NCBI RefSeq assembly: GCF_026420845.1
Contig: NZ_JAOWCB010000014.1
Location: 62,001 to 126,000, forward strand
Origin: Streptomyces sp. PR69
GTDB lineage: Bacteria > Actinomycetota > Actinomycetes > Streptomycetales > Streptomycetaceae
Direction of reading: 5' to 3'
DNA: 64,000 bases
Shown: positions 57,583 to 64,000 of the stretch, piece by piece
Position numbering within the stretch: the stretch's first letter is position 1
How the letters are laid out: every line of letters starts with the position of its first letter
Notes under the pieces: generated by a model
The model's database searches: none
What the model saw: only the letters and a program-made list of their open reading frames with translations
Told to the model about the DNA's origin: nothing
Program-made: the position numbers and the translations under genes

Positions 57583-58029
57583 ATGATCAAGGGACTGGCC
57601 ATCTCCACCGTCTGGGTCCTCGACCAGGACCGGGCCAAGGAGTTCTACACCGAGAAGCTCGGCCTTGAGGTCCGCACCGATATGACCGTGGGGGAGGGCG
57701 GCATGCGCTGGCTCACCGTCGGCGCCAAGGACCAGCCGGAGGTGCAGCTCACCCTGATGACGCCGGACGGGCCCGGTATGGACCCCGAGTCCGCCGAGGC
57801 GGTGCGCAAGCTCATCTCGAAGGGCGTCCTCGGCGCGGGCGCGCTGGCGACCGACGACATCCACGGCGACTACGAGAAGCTCAAGGCCCGTGGGGTGGAG
57901 TTCCTGCAGGAGCCGCAGGAGCGTCCGTACGGCACGGAGGCGATCTTCCGGGACGACTCGGGGAACTGGTTCTCCTTCACCCAGGCCCGCGAGGGCGGCC
58001 TCGACCTCGACAAGGAGTGGGGCTGCTGA
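57583..58029 (+). CDS. VOC (glyoxalase-like) family protein
   Basis: 148 aa from ATG 57583 (GGGAGCAGG upstream). Two VOC motif pairs: MIKGLAISTVWVLDQDRAKE to FYTEKLGLEVRTDM, then ALATDDIHGDYEKLKARGVE and FRDDSGNWFSFTQ with a Glu-like metal ligand region. Vicinal oxygen chelate proteins include glyoxalases, dioxygenases and antibiotic-resistance proteins. The AraC gene is the neighbour, a common Streptomyces pair; function unknown. Confidence 0.85.
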   Translation: MIKGLAISTVWVLDQDRAKEFYTEKLGLEVRTDMTVGEGGMRWLTVGAKDQPEVQLTLMTPDGPGMDPESAEAVRKLISKGVLGAGALATDDIHGDYEKLKARGVEFLQEPQERPYGTEAIFRDDSGNWFSFTQAREGGLDLDKEWGC

Positions 58030-58032
58030 GCT

Positions 58033-58118
58033 GACGGCTCCGGGCGGCTCACGGCTCCGGGCGGCCCGTCACGGCCCGTCACGGCCCGTCACGGCCGCTC
58101 ACGGCCGTCCACGGCCCC
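58033..58118. repeat. Decamer tandem repeat between VOC and cseC genes
   Basis: Four tandem copies of CCCGTCACGG (58074-58095) lie inside a longer GGCTCACGGCTCCGGGC / CGCTCACGGCCGTCCACGG series reaching the 3' end of cseC. It could end transcription from both sides. Confidence 0.8.
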
Positions 58119-59502
58119 CGCGCCATCGCCGCCGCCGCTGCTGTCCGCCGCCGTCCATGCCGACGCCGTACACGCCATCGGTGTCGGCGTCCGGCGACAG
58201 CACCGGGAAGCTGCCCGTGTTCGTCGGCGCATGCTCCGGCAGCCACAGCACCGCGACCGCGCCGCCCGCCCCCTCCTGCGCCGCCGCCCCCTCCGGGGCG
58301 GCGTTGCGGAAGGTCAGCCGCGCCCCCAGGACGCGTGCCTGGCCTTCCGCGATCGTCAGCCCCAGGCCATGGCCCTGCCCGGCCCGGTCGCTGGCGCCGG
58401 TGCGGAACCGCCTCGGCCCCTCCGCCAGCAGCTCCTCGGGGAAGCCGGGCCCGTGGTCGCGCACCCGCACCACACGGCCCTCGACCGCGACCTCGACCGG
58501 CGGCTTGCCGTGCTTGGCGGCATTGGCCAGCAGATTGCCGAGGATGCGCTCCAGCCGCCGGGGATCGGTGTTCACATACGACTCGTGCACCACCCTGACC
58601 GCGGCGTCCGGGTCCAGCACCGCCACCCGGCGGGTGACGAACTCGCCCAGCGCGATCTCCTGGAGCTCGGCCCGCTCCGACGCGCTGTCCAGCCGGGCCA
58701 CCTCCAGCACGTCCTCGACCAGCGTGCGCATGGCCCGTGCCCGGTCCCGCACCAGCTCGGTCGGGCGGCCGGGCGGCAGCAGCTCCGCCGCGGTCAGCAG
58801 GCCGGTCACCGGAGTCCGCAGCTCATGCGCGATATCCGCGGTGACCCGGCGCTCAGCCTCGATGCGCGCGTTGAGCGCGTCGGTCAGCGCGTCGACGGCG
58901 CGGGCCAGCTCATCCGTCTCATCGCGGACGACACCGCCGATCGCGTCCCGCACCCGTACATCCGTATTGCCCTGGGCGACGTTCCCGGCTGCTGCGGCGG
59001 CCTTCCGCAGCCGCCGTGACAGCGATCCGCCGATCAGCACGCCGAGCGCACAGCCGCCGAACACCACCGAGACCGAGCCGATGATCAGCGCCCGGTCGAG
59101 CGCCTGGATGATCGTGGCGCTGCGGCCCGAGAACTGGCTGTGCAGCGAGAGCACATCCCCATTGGACAGCGGCACCGCCGCCCAGATCTCGGGCGGGCCC
59201 TCGGCCGGCTCATGCACATAGGAGCCGCGCCGCCCCTGCCGTACGAGCTTCTGCAGATCCTTGGGGATGGCAGGATCGTTGATCTTGGTGTTGAAGCGGG
59301 GGTCCTTGTTCTTGGACTGCTCGTACCAGCGCTGCGCCAGCAGCACCCGGTCCATCTGGACATCGCGCGCGTTGTCGAGCATGGAGACGCGGGCGGCGTT
59401 GTGCACGACCAGGCTCAGAGCCATGGCGATCAGCGCGCCGACGCCCGCGATCGCGATGCTGATCTTCCAGCGGACACCGGTGCGCAGGGCGGGCCTCCTC
59501 AT
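58099..59502 (-). CDS. cseC: CseC, sensor kinase of the cell-envelope stress system
   Basis: 467 aa from ATG 59502 (GGAGG 8 nt upstream). Two membrane helices (about 13-32 and 150-175) flank an extracytoplasmic sensor loop of about 115 residues. HAMP follows, then a HisKA domain with phospho-acceptor His in TADIAHELRTPVTGL and HATPase with VNTDPRRLERILGNLLANAA and GQGHGLGLTIAEGQARVLGA. Part of sigE-cseA-cseB-cseC. It signals envelope damage to CseB. 85 bp separate it from cseB. Its C-terminal about 50 residues are low-complexity. Confidence 0.93.
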   Translation of the reverse strand: MRRPALRTGVRWKISIAIAGVGALIAMALSLVVHNAARVSMLDNARDVQMDRVLLAQRWYEQSKNKDPRFNTKINDPAIPKDLQKLVRQGRRGSYVHEPAEGPPEIWAAVPLSNGDVLSLHSQFSGRSATIIQALDRALIIGSVSVVFGGCALGVLIGGSLSRRLRKAAAAAGNVAQGNTDVRVRDAIGGVVRDETDELARAVDALTDALNARIEAERRVTADIAHELRTPVTGLLTAAELLPPGRPTELVRDRARAMRTLVEDVLEVARLDSASERAELQEIALGEFVTRRVAVLDPDAAVRVVHESYVNTDPRRLERILGNLLANAAKHGKPPVEVAVEGRVVRVRDHGPGFPEELLAEGPRRFRTGASDRAGQGHGLGLTIAEGQARVLGARLTFRNAAPEGAAAQEGAGGAVAVLWLPEHAPTNTGSFPVLSPDADTDGVYGVGMDGGGQQRRRRWRGGRGRP

Positions 59503-59587
59503 GCCGTACGCCTCCGTGCGGCAGTCATGCGCCTCCGTACAGCAGCCGTACGGCTCCGAGGGGCGGCCGGGCGCGGCCGTATCGCTC

Positions 59588-60298
59588 TCATCCCTTGAGC
59601 TTGTAGCCAAAGCCGCGGACCGTCTCGATCCGGTCCTGGCCGATCTTGGCGCGCAGCCGCTGGACATGGACGTCCACCACACGGGTGTCGCCGCCCCAGC
59701 CGTAGTCCCAGACCCGCTCCAGCAGCCTGTCCCGCGACAGCACCGTGCCCGGCGCGGCGGAGAACTCCAGCAGCAGCCGCATCTCGGTCGGCGTCAGCGC
59801 CACCGGCTCGCCTCCCTTGCGCACCTCCATGCCCTCGGTGTCGACCTCCAGGTCGCCGAAGACGAGCACCCCGCCCTGGCCGCTCTGCCGCCCCGCCGCG
59901 TCCTGCTCGCCGCCCGCCGGGCCGCCCGCGTGCCCGAAGCGCCGCAGCACCGCGCGGATGCGGGCGACCAGCACCGCGCCGTCGAAGGGCTTGGTGACAT
60001 AGTCGTCGGCCCCGGCCTCCAGGCCGAGGACGACGTCGATGGAGTCCGCACGGGCCGACAGCATGATCACGGGCACGGTCGACTCATCGCGGATACGGCG
60101 GCAGAGGCTGACCCCGTCCAGGCCCGGCACCATCACATCGAGCAGGGCGATGTCGGGCCGGTTCGCCCGGAAGGCCTCCAGGCCCCGCAGCCCGTCGGGC
60201 ATGGCGGTGACCACGAAGCCGTCCCGCTCCAGCGCGAGCTGGGTGGCCTCGCGGATGACGTCGTCGTCCTCGACGAACAGGACATGGGTCTCGGCCAT
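59588..60298 (-). CDS. cseB: CseB, response regulator of sigE
   Basis: 236 aa from ATG 60298. Receiver: ETHVLFVEDDDVIREATQLA, phospho Asp56 in DIALLDVMVPGLDGVSLCRR, GADDYVTKPFDGAVLVARIR, then an OmpR/PhoB winged helix with VALTPTEMRLLLEFSAAPGT and VDVHVQRLRAKIGQDRIETV. It activates the sigE promoter under envelope stress, so this operon controls itself. CseA and sigE are upstream. Confidence 0.96.
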   Translation of the reverse strand: MAETHVLFVEDDDVIREATQLALERDGFVVTAMPDGLRGLEAFRANRPDIALLDVMVPGLDGVSLCRRIRDESTVPVIMLSARADSIDVVLGLEAGADDYVTKPFDGAVLVARIRAVLRRFGHAGGPAGGEQDAAGRQSGQGGVLVFGDLEVDTEGMEVRKGGEPVALTPTEMRLLLEFSAAPGTVLSRDRLLERVWDYGWGGDTRVVDVHVQRLRAKIGQDRIETVRGFGYKLKG

Positions 60299-60368
60299 CC
60301 CGCTGCTCTCTGCTTCTCTCGGTCTCTCGATGGGTCGGTTGTCGGGGCTGGGTGCGCCGTCGGGCGGG

Positions 60369-61052
60369 TCAGAGGTCGTCCGGCTGGGGCGTCGGCTCGG
60401 TGGCGATCACCTCGCCGCCGCCGACCGCCGTGCTGAACTCGTTGCGCACCCAGTGCTGCTGCGCGAACTTGCCGTCCGTCCAGCGGTATGTGGTCACCTC
60501 CTGGCCGGACGGCTGGGCCACCGGGTCGCCCTTCGCATACACCTGCCGGGTCACCACCAGGTCGCCCCGGTCGATCGCGGCGTACACCGCCGGCTCTTCC
60601 GCGGCGAAGACATTCTCGTACTTCTCGCCCTTCTCGCGGTACACATACGTGCCGAGGCCGACCGCGTCACCGCACGTCAGCACATTGACCACCACATCGG
60701 GTGACGAGCCGCCTGTGAGATTGCCGTACGCCGTGTCCACAGGGAACAGATCGCGGGCGCAGGGCCGCAGATCCGCCTTGACCCGGGCGCTGACCTTCGG
60801 ATCCGCCTTGAGCAGCGCCACCGCGTCCACGGTCTTGGTCGCCTTGCCCGTCCCGAACGACGGCGTGGCGTCGGGGGAGGGGGTGGCGGTCGCGGCGTCG
60901 GAGGGCGCCGCTCCCTCGTCCTGCACGCCGGTGCCCCCTGTGGAGCAGCCGGCGGCGAACAGGACGACGGCGGCGAGCCCGGCCGTCGCCGCACTGCCCG
61001 CCGCCCATCTCGCCGTCTCAGACCTTGAGCCGCCGTCCACTAGGCCGCGCAC
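60369..61052 (-). CDS. cseA: CseA, lipoprotein modulator of the sigE system
   Basis: 227 aa from GTG 61052; GTG 61040, which overlaps the sigE stop, is also possible. Signal peptide with lipobox LFAAGCST, a Ser/Thr/Pro linker and a C-terminal beta-rich domain (DVVVNVLTCGDAVGLGTYVY, VYAAIDRGDLVVTRQVYAKG). In S. coelicolor CseA lowers activity of the system from outside the membrane. It overlaps sigE by 13 bp if the first start is used, so they are coupled. Confidence 0.9.
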   Translation of the reverse strand: MRGLVDGGSRSETARWAAGSAATAGLAAVVLFAAGCSTGGTGVQDEGAAPSDAATATPSPDATPSFGTGKATKTVDAVALLKADPKVSARVKADLRPCARDLFPVDTAYGNLTGGSSPDVVVNVLTCGDAVGLGTYVYREKGEKYENVFAAEEPAVYAAIDRGDLVVTRQVYAKGDPVAQPSGQEVTTYRWTDGKFAQQHWVRNEFSTAVGGGEVIATEPTPQPDDL

Positions 61053-61699
61053 CGCTCCCGCCCCGTCTCGCCCAGCATCCGATCACGCCCCTGCCCGTCT
61101 GCCTGTCCACGCGCCGGCCCCTGCCGGCGGGCGCCGCCCTGCCTGCGGACGCGCGGCACATCGCCGGCGCCGCCACGCTCCACGACCCGGGCGTCCAGCT
61201 CCAGCTCCCGGCGCTCCAGCTCCTGCCGGAGCCGCGCCAGCGCCCGGTGCAGCGTGCTCTTCACCGTACCGGCCGACATCCCCAGAGCCGCGGCGGTCTC
61301 CTCGGTGCTCATCTGCTCCCAGTGGCGGAGCACCACCACGCTGCGCTGCTTCGGCGCCAGCACCTTCAGCACATCCATCAGCAGGGCGCGGTCGGCACGC
61401 TGCTCGCTGCCGTCCTCCACGCTCGCGTCCGGGAGCTGCTCGGTGGGCACCTCCTCCAGCTTGCGGGCACGCCACCACTCGGTGCGCGTGTTGATCATCA
61501 CGCGGCGCAGATAGGCGTCGGCGAGCGACTTGTCCGCTATGCCGTCCCAGCGGCCGTATGTGCGGGCGAGCGCGGTCTGGAGCAGATCCTGGGCGTCGAC
61601 CGGGTCGGGGACCAGACGGCGGGCGCTGCGCAGCAGGGCCTCCTGCCGGGTGCGTACGTACTCCTCGAACTCGAGCACCTCACCGTGGGCCTGCGCCAT
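61040..61699 (-). CDS. sigE: ECF sigma factor SigE, with extended C-terminus
   Basis: 219 aa from ATG 61699 (GGAGG 8 nt upstream). Region 2 is EEYVRTRQEALLRSARRLVP and DLLQTALARTYGRWDGIADK; region 4 is LKVLAPKQRSVVVLRHWEQM and LGMSAGTVKSTLHRALARLR. It directs expression of cell-wall genes under envelope stress. S. coelicolor SigE is about 176 aa from memory; here about 40 residues, rich in Gly, Arg and Gln (GGAGDVPRVRRQGGARRQGP), come between region 4 and the ERCAA end. No anti-sigma gene is near, as in the known system. Confidence 0.95.
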   Translation of the reverse strand: MAQAHGEVLEFEEYVRTRQEALLRSARRLVPDPVDAQDLLQTALARTYGRWDGIADKSLADAYLRRVMINTRTEWWRARKLEEVPTEQLPDASVEDGSEQRADRALLMDVLKVLAPKQRSVVVLRHWEQMSTEETAAALGMSAGTVKSTLHRALARLRQELERRELELDARVVERGGAGDVPRVRRQGGARRQGPARGQADGQGRDRMLGETGRERCAA

Positions 61700-61894
61700 T
61701 CCAACCGCCTCCGTCCCCTGCGACAAGCCGTGCCGCTCGCCGGCCGTCGCTGCCGTTCGCTTACCTGGGGAAGAAGTTACGGAGGCGTTGTCACGAGGCT
61801 GTGCGGGGCAGCCGTCGGCGGACGCACGGGAGTCCATCGGTTGTGTAACAGGCCCGGCGACGGGCCCGGCGAGGCCCGTGCCGAGGGCGCTGGC

Positions 61895-62893
61895 TCAGGT
61901 CAGCGGAAGGCGGTAGCGGCCGCCGTCCAGGGGCTCCACAAGACCGTCCGCGACCAGCCCGTCCAGCGCCCGCGCGCGCTGCACCGGCTCGTTCCAGACG
62001 GCGTCCAGCGCCGAGCGCGGGACCGGCTCGGTCGCCTCCCGCAGCACCGCCAGCAGCCGGCCGCGGACCTGCCGGTCCGTGCCGGCGTAGGTCTGGCCGC
62101 GGCGGGCCGGGCCCTCGTGGGCGGGCTTGCCCGCCAGCCGCCAGGCGCAGCGCTCGGCGATCGGGCAGCGCCCGCAGTCCTCGTTCTTCGCCGTGCACAC
62201 CAGTGCGCCCAGCTCCATGGAGGCCGCCGCCCAGCGTGCCGCGGTGGCCTCGTCGTCGGGGAGCAGCGCGCGGGCGAGCCTGCGTTCTGCGGCCGTCGTC
62301 GCGTTCGGCGGGTACTGGATGCCCGTCGCGGCCCGCGCGAACACCCGGCGCACATTGGTGTCCAGGACCGGATGCCGCTGGCCGTACGCGAACGAGGCCA
62401 CGGCGGCCGCCGTGTACTCGCCGATCCCGGGCAGCGCCAGCAGCTGCGCGTGGTCGCGCGGAACATCGCCGCCGTGGCGTTCCGCTATCGCCTGCGCGGC
62501 GCCGTGCAGACGCAGGGCGCGGCGCGGATAGCCGAGCCTGCCCCAGGCGCGCACGGCCTCGCCGGGTGGCTCGGCGGCCAGGTCGGCGGGGCGCGGCCAG
62601 CGGGCGAGCCACTGCTCGTACACCGGCAGCACACGGGCGACCGGCGTCTGCTGGAGCATGAACTCGCTGACCATCACGCCCCAGGCGCCCGCCTCGGGGC
62701 GGCGCCAGGGCAGATCGCGGGCATGCCGGTCGAACCAGGCGATGACGGAGGCGTGCAGGGGCGCATGGTCGGCGGCGGCCGCGCCGACGGGTGTGCCCAC
62801 GGGTGTCACGGCGGGTGTGCCGGCGGGTGTGCCGGCGGCCTCAGCGGTGGAGTGAGTCACGGTGGAGTGAGTCGTGGCGTTCGTGGCGTTCAT
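61895..62893 (-). CDS. mutY: A/G-specific adenine glycosylase MutY, short form
   Basis: 332 aa from ATG 62893; starts further in, such as GTG 62860, would avoid overlap with the PAP2 gene. HhH-GPD domain with catalytic Glu in SEFMLQQTPVARVLPVYEQW, HhH LALPGIGEYTAAAVASFAYG and Asp in HPVLDTNVRRVFARA. The 4Fe-4S loop is CTAKNEDCGRCPIAERC. It removes A opposite 8-oxoG. The NUDIX-like C-terminal recognition domain is missing: only about 65 residues follow the cluster. N-terminal GTPAGTPAVTPVGTPVG repeat. Confidence 0.92.
   Translation of the reverse strand: MNATNATTHSTVTHSTAEAAGTPAGTPAVTPVGTPVGAAAADHAPLHASVIAWFDRHARDLPWRRPEAGAWGVMVSEFMLQQTPVARVLPVYEQWLARWPRPADLAAEPPGEAVRAWGRLGYPRRALRLHGAAQAIAERHGGDVPRDHAQLLALPGIGEYTAAAVASFAYGQRHPVLDTNVRRVFARAATGIQYPPNATTAAERRLARALLPDDEATAARWAAASMELGALVCTAKNEDCGRCPIAERCAWRLAGKPAHEGPARRGQTYAGTDRQVRGRLLAVLREATEPVPRSALDAVWNEPVQRARALDGLVADGLVEPLDGGRYRLPLT
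62787..62893. repeat. Tandem microrepeats across the mutY start and PAP2 end
   Basis: Copies of CGGGTGTGCC (62787-62840) encode the MutY GTP-repeat, and two copies of GGTGGAGTGAGTC followed by TGGCGTTC pairs (62846-62893) make up the overlap of the two genes. Length changes here would alter both protein ends. Confidence 0.75.
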
Positions 62894-63614
62894 GGCCTTC
62901 CGATCCTGGCATGCCCGCGGGAGCGTGCGCCTGCTGCCGCGCGGAGGCCCCGTCCGACGCCGTACGGGATGCGGTGCGGGCCGGAACGCCGTGCGCGGCC
63001 TCGCCGGGTCCGGCGAACCAGAGCACGATCCCCGTGCGGCTCGTCCGCATCGTCGTCGCCAGCGCGGTCGCGGGGCCGGTCAGCGCCATGACGCAGCCGG
63101 CGGCCGCCGCCGCGCCCACCAGCAGGCCCACCGCCACATCGTGCGGATAGTGAACCCCGACGAAGACCCGGGAGAACGCCAGCAGCAGCGCCAGCGGCAC
63201 GGTGAGCAGCGCGATGCGCAGCCTGCGCGGCCAGGCGAGGACGATCGCCGCCGCGGCCGCGCCGGCGATCGCCGCGTGATTGCTGGGGAAGGACCAGTCG
63301 CCGTACGGCGGGCAGGTCGCCAGCGAACCGGCCGCTTCGACGACCGTGCGGCACGGACGCTCCTCGTTCACCAGGGACTTCAGCGACTCGCTGACCACAT
63401 AGCCGACGGCGGTGGCGAGCGGCGCGAGGACGGCGACGGCGAACGCCCGTGCGTCGGACCGGCGCGCCCGCTGCCAGGCGACGACGAACAGCACCGCGAG
63501 CAGCAGCAGTCCCGCATCGGTGAAGATCTCGGCGAACTGCTGCACCCACCCGGGAGTGCTGTGGGCGAAGTCGGCGATGTCGCGGTAGAGGCCGCGCGTG
63601 ATGCTGCTGTCCAT
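62841..63614 (-). CDS. PAP2-family phosphatase, membrane
   Basis: 257 aa from ATG 63614 (a TTG 6 bp upstream is in frame). Six hydrophobic segments and the three-part PAP2 motif: KSLVNEERPC (KxxxxxxRP), DWSFPSNHAA (PSGH variant with Asn) and SRVFVGVHYPHDVAVG (SRxxxxxHxxxD). It probably removes phosphate from lipid or polyprenyl diphosphate. The C-terminal about 70 residues are low-complexity and overlap the mutY start by 53 bp. Confidence 0.9.
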   Translation of the reverse strand: MDSSITRGLYRDIADFAHSTPGWVQQFAEIFTDAGLLLLAVLFVVAWQRARRSDARAFAVAVLAPLATAVGYVVSESLKSLVNEERPCRTVVEAAGSLATCPPYGDWSFPSNHAAIAGAAAAAIVLAWPRRLRIALLTVPLALLLAFSRVFVGVHYPHDVAVGLLVGAAAAAGCVMALTGPATALATTMRTSRTGIVLWFAGPGEAAHGVPARTASRTASDGASARQQAHAPAGMPGSEGHERHERHDSLHRDSLHR

Positions 63615-63784
63615 GGTCAATGACCGTACGCGGTAGCCGCGGCCGCTTGTCGCGCGCCATCGGCTGGAACAGCCCTTGACGAAAGCCGGAGGCGATGAAA
63701 GCCGGGGCGGGGAAACGGAGTTCCGTGGAAAGTCAGGCGGCGGGTGGGAACGGAGTTGCCACAGATCTCTCGTAGAGTTTGACC

Positions 63785-64000
63785 GTGGGATCTCTGCGCA
63801 ATCCGATCGGGCCGCTTCCCTCCTCCATCTACTGGCGACGGAGGGCAGTCGCGGCGGCGCTGCTCGCGCTGGTCGTGCTGCTGGCCGTATGGGCCGTCAG
63901 CTCCTTCGGGGGCGGAGGCGGCGACGGAAGCAAGAACGACAGCAAGGCGGGAGGCGCCGGGGAGCCCACTCCCTCGACGATCACGCCGGGCCCCTCCGGT
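63785..64000 (+). CDS. Membrane-anchored protein, 3' truncated
   Basis: First 72 residues of a gene that leaves the window, from GTG 63785: VGSLRNPIGPLPSSIYWRRR, a membrane helix AVAAALLALVVLLAVWAVSS and then a Gly/Ser/Asp linker (GGGGDGSKNDSKAGGAGEP). Layout of a cytoplasmic-tail, single-pass protein with an outer domain. The rest is not visible and no function can be given. Confidence 0.7.
   Translation, partial: MGSLRNPIGPLPSSIYWRRRAVAAALLALVVLLAVWAVSSFGGGGGDGSKNDSKAGGAGEPTPSTITPGPSG

Overview
The window is chromosomal DNA from a Streptomyces species or a very close relative. The GC content is very high, with GC-saturated third codon positions, GTG starts and a single TTA codon noticed in the genes read closely. 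The gene set is characteristic of the genus: a tipA gene with its promoter dyad, a DUF397/anti-sigma-like ATPase/DUF5753 regulator trio, sigE-cseA-cseB-cseC, lsr2, a clpC gene with a ClgR-type box, and the pan-nad-coaX and ftsH-fol clusters. It reads as core chromosome. I saw no phage, insertion sequence, tRNA, rRNA or CRISPR array.

Layout from left to right. 1-3966: the end of a nitrilase, a lipoprotein, then two divergent operons of zinc-free ribosomal protein paralogues (L28-S14 leftward; L33-L31-CobW-like-S18 rightward) around a Zur-type palindrome. 4169-6301: a DUF397 / ATPase / helix-turn-helix group. 6470-10741: aldehyde dehydrogenase, glutamate decarboxylase and divergent tipA. 10742-11657: a gene-free, G-skewed repeat region. 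11658-15580: a YbjQ protein, a DUF368 membrane protein, a ThrE-type exporter and inorganic pyrophosphatase. 15667-20828: D-Ala-D-Ala carboxypeptidase, a zincin, tilS and hpt. 21025-27024: ftsH and folE facing the folP-NTF2-folB-folK-DUF3180 run. 27145-36604: an aminoacyl-phospholipid synthase with a divergent esterase, a PadR/membrane protein pair, an OpuC-type osmolyte ABC transporter and a coiled-coil membrane protein. 36825-42802: a DUF4190 protein, an orphan nuoD, a MidA-type methyltransferase, a two-component system and a TmrB-like ATPase. 42953-48975: a tightly overlapping operon for pantothenate, NAD and CoA synthesis (PanG-like reductase, panC, nadB, nadC, coaX). 49067-55271: small and regulatory genes, lsr2 and clpC. 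55340-58029: a TTA-containing hypothetical ORF, an M23 endopeptidase behind a long structured leader, AraC and VOC genes. 58099-64000: cseC-cseB-cseA-sigE, mutY, a PAP2 phosphatase and the start of a membrane-anchored protein.

Most of the window follows known Streptomyces biology. What stands out is in the details. (1) The stand-alone NuoD has Trp where complex I has its quinone-binding Tyr. It lies directly downstream of a methyltransferase of the NDUFAF7/MidA family, whose mitochondrial member modifies an arginine of the NuoD homologue, and that arginine is present here. (2) The CobW/COG0523 protein of the Zur-type operon has lost all its GTP-binding motifs but keeps CxCC, so it looks like a pseudo-GTPase. 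(3) Several housekeeping enzymes (PanC, NadC, SigE, MutY) carry unusual repeat-derived or cysteine-rich extensions. (4) The M23 peptidase has a leader with mutually exclusive hairpins that I could not assign to a known riboswitch class.
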